Assembly: GCA_002946415.1 (NCBI GenBank)
Contig: NJPS01000033.1
Location: 434,001-498,000, forward strand
Length of the DNA stretch: 64,000 nt
From: Rutstroemia sp. NJR-2017a BVV2
Taxonomy: Eukaryota > Ascomycota > Leotiomycetes > Helotiales > Rutstroemiaceae
Direction of reading: 5' to 3'
The notes under the pieces were generated by a model. That model was not told the DNA's origin, searched no databases, and worked only from the letters and a program-made list of their open reading frames with translations. Positions 56,915 through 64,000 of this stretch are shown here, piece by piece. The translations under genes were made by a program, and so were the position numbers. Position 1 is the first letter of the stretch. Each line of letters starts with the position of its first letter.

Positions 56915-59355
56915 GGGAATAAAAGGTCGGGGTGAAGATGGGTACGAGAATCGTGGAACGGAGATATGAATGAGAAGTGGGGAGTGTAAAATAAGATCAG
57001 CGTCTGGGAGGCAGTTCCTCGTGGTTGAAGTGATCTCTTACGTGAGGAGCTGGGGATTAGCAAGAGGAGTCCGTGTCTATTGATGTAGTCATGTCCGTCC
57101 TCCCTACAAATTTCGTTAGCATATCATGATGATGATCACTCGCTCATATCTATCTGTCGTTGTCGATTCGGTGATGGCGTGACTTTTTGCTTGATACCCT
57201 GTAGGAGGTCCATTGTCAATTAGGGTTTGAGCATCTAGGAGCGTGCAGAATGGACCATGGAAATGACCGATAGAGCTCCTCACGGCACGATATTGGAAGT
57301 TATACTTTTGGTCAGTTCCGAAAAGGCCGTGATGATGCGGCGACTCTGGCCGGAGGCGTTTATCTTGGTGCTTTCATGAAGTAGTGTCTGTTCTTCGCGA
57401 TCTCGTGGTAGCCATTGAGACACGGGAAAGTCTTGGGAGTATTGAGATAGGGGCAAGTTCTTCTAACGCTTGGTTGTCCATATCAAACTGAATACCCATG
57501 GCTAGAACCTTGGCGGGGAAGCGTTTCGTCCGAAATAAATAGCACAAGTTGGCTGAGGGTTATGATAGCCGAGGGGCCGTGATATAATGAGCTAGGGGTC
57601 TGTAGGCAAAAGTTATACGAAACAAGAGACGAAGGAAGAAAAACACCAAACGTAAACTCGGCCCGAAGCTTTCAGCTATCGCAAATAGCGCTTGTTTGTA
57701 TCCGAAGTATCTGAACCCGGGTAGAATACAAACCTAATCCTAGAGCAAAATGTTGTGTCTGCCTACGAGTACACTTTACCGAAATTAGGAGCACACTTGT
57801 TACGCCTCATCGTACGAATCAGTGAATAAGGACCCAATATCTCGAATGTCTTTGGAAGCGCTGATAGCTATACCACGTTTGCCTCGGATATGCAGATCCT
57901 GTAGCGGTCCGACTCCCAGGCTGTGGAGAAAGGTTATTTGTTGCGGAGAAGGATTCCGAGCCTGGTCGGCTGATCTAGTAGCATTTTTCGGAACAGACGC
58001 CTTTCTTGACAATGCTTCGTTGGAATGTGATGTCGATCCATAATGGCGAAAGAGACTATCCATCGCTACCAACAAATGGCAAAGAGAGGGACGAGATGAA
58101 TAGCATTGTGGTTAACCCCCAAACCCTATCTGAGGATGGGTTGCATCAACCAAGTCTTCCAGGGGTGTGGCTATTGGGAGCTTGGGAAAGTGTGCTGTTC
58201 GGTAGCGGGTCTACCACATGGTGGGTATATATCCTCACTTATCACTGCAACCACCCATGCCGGATGTTACCATGTAAGGAGCTGTGGATATAGGGCTTTG
58301 GAAAGTGTCGCGCTGACCGTTGCCTACACTCGATAGCGATACAGACACTTCCTGGAATGTGCAATGTGTGGCTCATTGCATGAAGACCCATTGGAAAGCG
58401 CGAGACGTGTATGACTCCCTTCCAATCCAGCTACCTAAGCACAGAGTGGACGTTAGCATCTCAAAATGTTGACCGGGTAAATTGTGTAAAAATCAGAGTC
58501 GCAGGTGGTCACGAAGCGCGTTTATTAGAGTGCATTATTGATGTATGTACTATGTAGGATATGTAGAATACCGAACTTACTGACAATGATCTACAGACAT
58601 CTCACGGCGATAGATTTGAACGTGATGGAAGTATCTCAGTCACGCAAACTCGACCAGTACTTCGTAAGGATATCAAATTTGGAGAATGGTAATTCGTGCA
58701 TTTCACGACGTGCAGATTCGGCGACTCTGAATGGACAGTGCGTTGAGCGTGAAGGCAAAACCCATATTTCACGTGATGCATATTAAAATTATTCCAATTG
58801 GGAATCTGGGCCGAACGAGGTCTCATCCATCCACTGCCAGCTGCATGTACCAACCTTATTTCAAACTCGCTCGCGACGCCACCAAATCTCTTCGAAACCC
58901 AAAGAGGGCACGCGAGGATGTACAGGATCGTTTAAGTGCGCCATCAACCCCGAATACATGTGTTGTAATCGTCTTCTTCTGCCGAGACGGTGCTTTTCCA
59001 TTCGCGGACGAGATGGGTGGGCGTTGACGCCAATATTGTCAAAACCATCCTATAGAGCTTTGAAAGATAGCCATTCAAGAGAGCGCCGGCTTACTCCTTC
59101 CCCTTCAGGCTCACGAGGAATAATCACTACCAGGCGGCCAAGATTTTGCCATAAGCAGCCAACCGACAAGTGTCAGGGATGGGGGATTGGTTGTTTTCGC
59201 CGCCGCCAACACAAAATATGGGGGTTGGACCTACTCTACTTACTGAGGGCCTAGTGAGGGGTACAACAAACCACTCCGTAAGGTTAAGTCTCGTGGTTGA
59301 TAGATGCTTGCAAAGTGCTTGAAATCTGCTGCACTTCCGTCTGTTTGCTTTAAAT

Positions 59356-59436
59356 CCCCAGACCCGCAATCTCTGCAAGCTTCGATTGGTGCAAGGACTC
59401 GGGAAGTTATAGGAATGCCTGCCCGAAAATCCGGGG
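59356..59436 (+). promoter_or_regulatory. Two possible CreA/Mig1-type sites upstream of the sugar transporter
   Basis: The SYGGRG consensus matches CTGGGG on the minus strand at 59356-59361 and CCGGGG on the plus strand at 59431-59436, about 300 and 220 bp upstream of the transporter ATG. Closely spaced pairs can act in carbon catabolite repression. The consensus is short, so chance is possible. Confidence 0.3.
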
Positions 59437-59555
59437 TAGGATTGCAGACGAGCCAAACACCCCTACCGCTCCGCTGTACGGACATGGTGCGCTGATTACG
59501 GCTGCACACAAAGCATGCTCTTAGTTGGCAAGGATAATCATGCGTCCCGTCACGA

Positions 59556-59562
59556 TATATAA
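59556..59562 (+). promoter_or_regulatory. TATA box of the sugar transporter gene
   Basis: TATATAA is about 100 bp upstream of the ATG at 59658, with a pyrimidine-rich stretch between them, a usual layout for strongly expressed fungal genes. Confidence 0.5.
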
Positions 59563-59657
59563 TCGAAGCTTATTCCATTGCCTTTCAACCTCATTCCTCT
59601 CTTGTAGACGACCTTCATTGCCATTCTTAACCTTCTTCTGCGTATCGCATTGGAATC

Positions 59658-61601
59658 ATGGCAGACAAAGAAACCCAAAATTATAATGAGATGGAGTTGG
59701 CGCCATCTCATGGCCATGATGAGGTGAGATTGGATGATTAAGCACCCCGTCTCCCCATACAACTCAATTCTAACCTCGGCGTCCTTCACAGAAACATGAC
59801 GAGGTTGAGGTGAAGATCGTTCGCGGAAATGAAGCATTCAACGAAGCTATGCTCAAGGAGCCTCCAAGGGCTTTCACCTGGTCCACCCTACAGCTCTACG
59901 TAGCCTGTTTTATTGGTTTCTTTTGTGCAACCATGAACGGTTATGATGGATCTTTGATCAACAACCTGCTAGCCAATCCATGGTTCTTGGAATTCTACCA
60001 CGGTGAAAATGCCGGCATCTGGGCTGGTATTGTTACTTCTATGTACCAGATTGGAGGTGTGGTTTCACTTCCTTTCGTCGGCCCAGCTGCAGATACCTTT
60101 GGACGTCGTTTTGGAATGTGGATCGGCTGTCTTTGCATTATTCTCGGTACCATTATCCAGGGAGTCGCTTCCAGAGATGCAGGTGTCAAGCAGTTCATGG
60201 GTGGTCGCTTTTTACTGGGATTCGGAGTCAACATTGCATCCGCAGCCGGCCCGATGTATGTTGTGGAAGTATCCCACCCAGCTTATCGTGGTGTCGTTAC
60301 AGCTATTTTCAATTGTTTTTGGTAAGAACTAGAAGATTCATCTTTGATTGGCAGCTACTTACCTTGCCTAGGTTTACTGGATCAATCATCGCTAGTGGTG
60401 TAGCTCGTGGAGCAGACAACATTGGAGGAGATGAATCATGGAGACTCATCATTTGGATCCAATTGATGTTTTCCAGTATCATCTTCATCTCAGCTTATTT
60501 CCTTCCAGAATCTCCCAGATGGCTTTATGTCAACAACAAACGCGATCAATCAAAGAAGATGCTTACCAAATTCCATGGAGAAGGTAACCCCGACAGCGAA
60601 TGGGTGAAGCTGCAGTTGAACGAGTACGAGGAGCTCTTGGAGATGGATGGTGCCGATAAGCGTTGGTGGGATTACAGGGCGCTATTCAAGAATCGCTCTA
60701 CTTGCTACCGATTGTTCTGCAACATCAGTATCTCAATTTTCGGACAATGGGCTGGAAATGGTAAGTTGGCATCCCTTCTGCTAAGAAATATCACATACTA
60801 ACTAACTATCGTAGCTGTGCTGTCTTACTTCATGAGTAAAGTCCTCAACACCATCGGTATCAACAGTCCTGTAGGACAAGCAAATGTCATCCTCATTAAC
60901 AACTGCCAACAATTCTGCTGGGCACTTCTTGGCGCTGCACTAGTTGACCGTGTCGGACGTCGTCCTCTGCTATTGTTCTCAAACATTGGTATGTGCTAAG
61001 ACGCCTTAATTTTGGGAAGCTACTAATACAATTCCACAGGCTGCTGCATTGTTTGGCTTGCAATGACAGTTTCCGCTGCTCTCTACCAACAATCCATTCC
61101 CAACCCTGATGACGCGGATTCTGTCGGCACAAACACAGCTGCTGGTACCGCTTCTTTGGCCTTCATCTTTATCTTTGGTGCAGTATACTCTGTTGGATTC
61201 ACTCCACTACAAGCATTGTATCCTGTCGAAGTTTTGTCATTCGAAATGCGTGCCAAGGGCATGGGTTTCTCTGGGTTCGCCGTAGCAGCCGCTGGCCTTT
61301 TGAATCAATTCGCCTGGCCCGTCTCAATGCAAAAGCTTGGATGGAAAACATACATCATCTTCACCATCTGGTGTGCTATTCAAGCTACCGTTGTTTGGTT
61401 CTTCATCCCCGAAACCAAGAATCGTACTGTGAGTGATCCACCTCTATTTTTGCATTTACGAACATCTGCTAATTGACTTCACTATAGCTTGAGGAACTAG
61501 ACGAGATCTTCAACAGCCCTAACCCAGTCAAGACATCTGTAACAAAGAAGAGACTCGGCCTCGATGCATACGGAGAAGTTGTGAATATCCAAAACGTATA
61601 A
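59658..61601 (+). CDS. MFS sugar transporter (hexose/lactose permease type)
   Basis: Six exons: 59658-59723, 59792-60321, 60372-60760, 60815-60988, 61040-61428 and 61488-61601, 553 residues. The N-terminal 60 residues are cytosolic and acidic. Twelve membrane segments follow, with the first at about LYVACFIGFFCATMNGYDGS. Family motifs: PAADTFGRRFG after TM2, PESPRWLYVNNK in the central loop, VDRVGRRPLLL after TM8, and PETKNRTLEELDEIF after TM12, the last split by the final intron. GQWAGN lies at the exon 3/4 join. These define the sugar porter family; the wording in TM1 and TM7 resembles lactose permease/hexose transporter-like fungal members, so the substrate could be a hexose, lactose or another sugar. 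Expression is likely controlled by carbon source, given the promoter sites. All introns are 50-68 nt. Confidence 0.94.
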
Positions 61602-62693
61602 AGTCAACCGACGGCATTGTTTTTTCTGTTGAAAGTTCGAATGTTCTATTGGCATCATCTCATTGCAAGTTACTTTAGGAACTAGTTTGAGCTCCATGTT
61701 TTACATTTCTCATGAGCATCTTCGTCTTGGCCTCAAGCACTATACCTTCAGTTGTTTATTCTTAATAGTTATTGTCTCGAGATCTAAATATGAGTATGAA
61801 TTGCACATATTGTTGCCGCCAATAATTTACCTCTCACTATATTTCTATAACCAGGTCGCCAGGGTGAGTATTCGCCATAGCACATCATCTGCACGCCCAC
61901 CTCCCACCCACACTGCATAACTTATACCACCTTCCCAAAGCACAGCAAGATCTCCATCTTAATCTCAATCCCATCTCACCCACCCCTCCTTCTATTTGCT
62001 CCCCGCATACAACAAATAAATGCACGCAAAAATTCTCTCTCCCGCATTCACACTTCCGTCCCAACTTATGCTATGCATGCATGCACATCTCGAAACCCAG
62101 CCGCGCATCCAGAATTGAAAGCGGTATATACGGCCCGTCTTTCAGCCTCTTTTTGTTCTATTCGCAGCCGCGTGCATGCACGAGATATGTGCCGCGTGGC
62201 TGCTTTGGAAGGGTCTGGAGCGGTAGGGGGTGTGGATGTGAGGGATAGGATGGGGTTTGGTGGTGAGAGGGAGAGGAGAAGAGAGGAAATTTGGAAGGGA
62301 GAGATGGGAGAGATGTTGGTTGGGATGGGATAGTAAGATGATGTTTGGGACTTGAAATCGTGGATGGGTGCATTGAATGAATGAGTGAGTAATTAATGAG
62401 TTCACGTTCAATGAGTCAAGATTGATGAAAATGTGATATTCCAACAACAGTAGCGTTTGTTCGTCTACACGACGTTGTAAGGAGCCTTCCCATCTATACA
62501 TACTATAATACCGCCATCCAGAAACATCCCGGAAAAGAAGTATGGTCCTCCCCTACGCATACCATACAAGTCAGAATAGAAAATAAATGTATTCCCAAGT
62601 CAAGACTCTCGAGCTGAGCTACAAGCGAACTTTCCATTCCATTGCACCTATTCGATCATCCAGCATCCTTCTTCTTCATTACCCCCAACTTCC

Positions 62694-62723
62694 CATCATC
62701 ATCATCATCATCATCATCATCAT
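62694..62723. repeat. (CAT)10 microsatellite
   Basis: Ten uninterrupted CAT triplets. Confidence 0.95.
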
Positions 62724-63087
62724 GGCCTTCGTAACTTGTCTGGTCTACTGTATAGATGGATATTTACTTACAATCCCACAGTACAAATAATAGCCAACCA
62801 AGCAGCCCCTCTGCTCAACCCTCACCTCCTGCATCCTGTCCCCCTCAGTTGGACGAAATCTCTCCCTCCTTTCACGGATGCACTTTTCCTCTGCCTCTCC
62901 TCTCTGCACACTCTCTTCATACACACTACACACACCGCACCGCACTCTCAACGAGGCGTGACGCAGTTTACTCTAACAAGAGTTAGATCCCCAACTGCAT
63001 TGCACTCTCGCTCCGCGCCGCACTTGCATACGCCATCGTATCTCCCTTATCTCCCTGCCACATCCATCATCTATCCATCCATCTGCT

Positions 63088-63117
63088 GTGTTCTGTTCTG
63101 TTCTGTTCCGTTCCGTG
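63088..63117. repeat. (TGTTC)n pentamer tract
   Basis: TGTTC repeats about four times, then drifts to CGTTC. Confidence 0.85.
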
Positions 63118-63510
63118 CGTCCATCCGGTCTGATTCAGGCGTCAAGTTCAGCTTGAAGCCAACAGCCAGCTGAATAGGACGATGTGATCTTGCGGTGACA
63201 GGAATAGAACGCATACCTACCTGCATATATGTATGCACGTTCCCGAAGAGCATTCATTGTTTCCAGCTTCAACCGCACCTCCTCCTCTTCTATCCATTTC
63301 ATGATATCCTCTCCCACTCCTTGCGACAATGGAGGAGAGGAGACACGATGCAACGAAAGGGAAGGGATAAACGCAAGACACCAAGTACATACTCCATCTT
63401 CGTACCTGACCCCCCTTTCACCAAGAAATACACATTCCTTTCCAGTTTCGAAAAAATCTTTTGTTTCTTTTTATAATTACCTAAATAGTTATACAAAGTG
63501 CCTACCGTCC

Positions 63511-63536
63511 GTCCATCCCATCCCATCCCATCCATC
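63511..63536. repeat. (CCATC)n pentamer tract
   Basis: CCATC repeats about four times with one truncated copy. Confidence 0.85.
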
Positions 63537-63771
63537 AGTCCATACATGCATAAATATCCCCCTCTCTCCTCTCATCTCCACTCCACCCCCCTGCCCCCAA
63601 TCCAATTTCCTCCCCCTTTTCCTCATCCACCCATCCACTCCGCCTGCCCGCCTATCTTATATCATCTTCTTTCTTTCTTTCCTAATTTTTCATAGTTTCC
63701 CTCCATCCCATACTCCAAATACCCGCATGCCCTGATCCCAAATTGTTTCTTTCCCATGCCCGTTTATATTT

Positions 63772-63809
63772 TGATATGATGTGATGTTGATGTGATGTGA
63801 TGTGATGTA
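63772..63809. repeat. (TGATG)n tract
   Basis: Imperfect TGATG/TGATGT repeats over about 38 bp. Confidence 0.8.
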
Positions 63810-63977
63810 TTGCAACGTGATATAATTTTCGATCGAACAAGAGAACAATATGCACTTCACTTTACTATTTCCGAATCCCACTTCCGCCACGCCCGTACGT
63901 TCTGCAATTCAAGTCAAGCTCGGTTCATCTCATCCCAGCCCACACGACAATGAACGACACGACAAACGACAACAACA

Positions 63978-64000
63978 ATGGCAGACTCGAAAAAACAACA
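63978..64000 (+). CDS. Possible start of a gene cut by the window end
   Basis: An ATG at 63978 reads MADSKKQ to the window edge after an A/C-rich leader. A second ATG at 63950 (MNDTTNDN) in another frame is also open to the edge. Too little is present to choose or to name a product. Confidence 0.3.

Larger units (their letters stand above)
56915..59657. other. Gene-free region upstream of the sugar transporter
   Basis: About 2.7 kb. An 87-codon minus-strand frame from the ATG at 58063 to 57800 (MDSLFRHYGSTS) has no recognised domain. The last 300 bases are the transporter promoter. Confidence 0.4.
61602..63949. other. Gene-free, pyrimidine-rich region
   Basis: About 2.3 kb with C-rich (about 61890-62060, 62800-62950, 63560-63650) and G-rich (about 62200-62340) blocks and several microsatellites. 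The long open frames here come from low-complexity sequence. The end may be the promoter of a gene starting at the window edge. Confidence 0.45.

Noticed and set aside
51239..61601. A carbohydrate-use cluster of GH78 enzyme and sugar transporter
   Set aside because: The SLM1-like gene and several kilobases separate them, and no rhamnose-pathway enzyme or local regulator is present.
62142..62501. 119-codon minus-strand Ser/Pro/His-rich open frame
   Set aside because: Low-complexity pyrimidine-rich sequence with no start context, domain or splice support.

Overview
The window is from the nuclear genome of a filamentous ascomycete. Most genes carry short spliceosomal introns of about 45-115 nt with GTRNGT-type donors, CTAAC-like branch sites and YAG acceptors. 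The gene set is typical of Pezizomycotina: a group VIII (phytochrome-type) hybrid histidine kinase, a copper-fist factor, an RGT1-like zinc-cluster factor, ATG13, HSE1, ZDS and SLM families. The flavour of the proteins suggests Leotiomycetes (Sclerotiniaceae-like), but that placement is inference from memory and not a database result.

Layout. 1-5.7 kb: the 3' end of the phytochrome-type kinase (+), a block of degenerate tandem repeats (about 2.64-3.81 kb), then a three-exon tautomerase (-). 6.6-14.7 kb: a 1,569-residue ankyrin/RCC1/double-BTB protein with an RGG tail (-), a small SET-domain protein (-), and a small membrane protein of unknown family (+). 14.7-27.5 kb: two transcription factors (copper fist; RGT1-like Zn2Cys6), each behind a long gene-free upstream region, then an uncharacterised acidic protein. 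31.5-34.6 kb: ATG13. 35.4-37.4 kb: a broken gene encoding helix-turn-helix and GIY-YIG nuclease-like domains, followed by a fold-back inverted repeat resembling a MITE remnant. 37.9-41.6 kb: mitochondrial hydroxyacid-oxoacid transhydrogenase, then a four-exon Ser/Arg/Glu-rich gene that is visible only after splicing. 42.4-48.6 kb: HSE1 and a ZDS-family protein, both on the minus strand. 51.2-61.6 kb: a secreted GH78 alpha-L-rhamnosidase-like enzyme, a SLM1-like PH-domain protein and an MFS sugar transporter. The last 2.3 kb is pyrimidine-rich sequence with microsatellites and the possible start of another gene.

The genes do not form an obvious operon-like or secondary-metabolite cluster. Themes are sensing and nutrient control (light, copper, glucose, rhamnose or other sugar uptake), membrane trafficking and autophagy (HSE1, ATG13, SLM1), and cell polarity (ZDS). 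No CRISPR array, rRNA or convincing tRNA was seen. The items most worth a second look are the degenerate repeat block, the interrupted HTH/GIY-YIG gene with its neighbouring fold-back element, the splice-hidden gene at 40.1-41.6 kb, the missing N-terminal exon of ZDS, and abrupt C-to-G strand-skew switches inside the last exons of the RGT1-like and SLM1-like genes.
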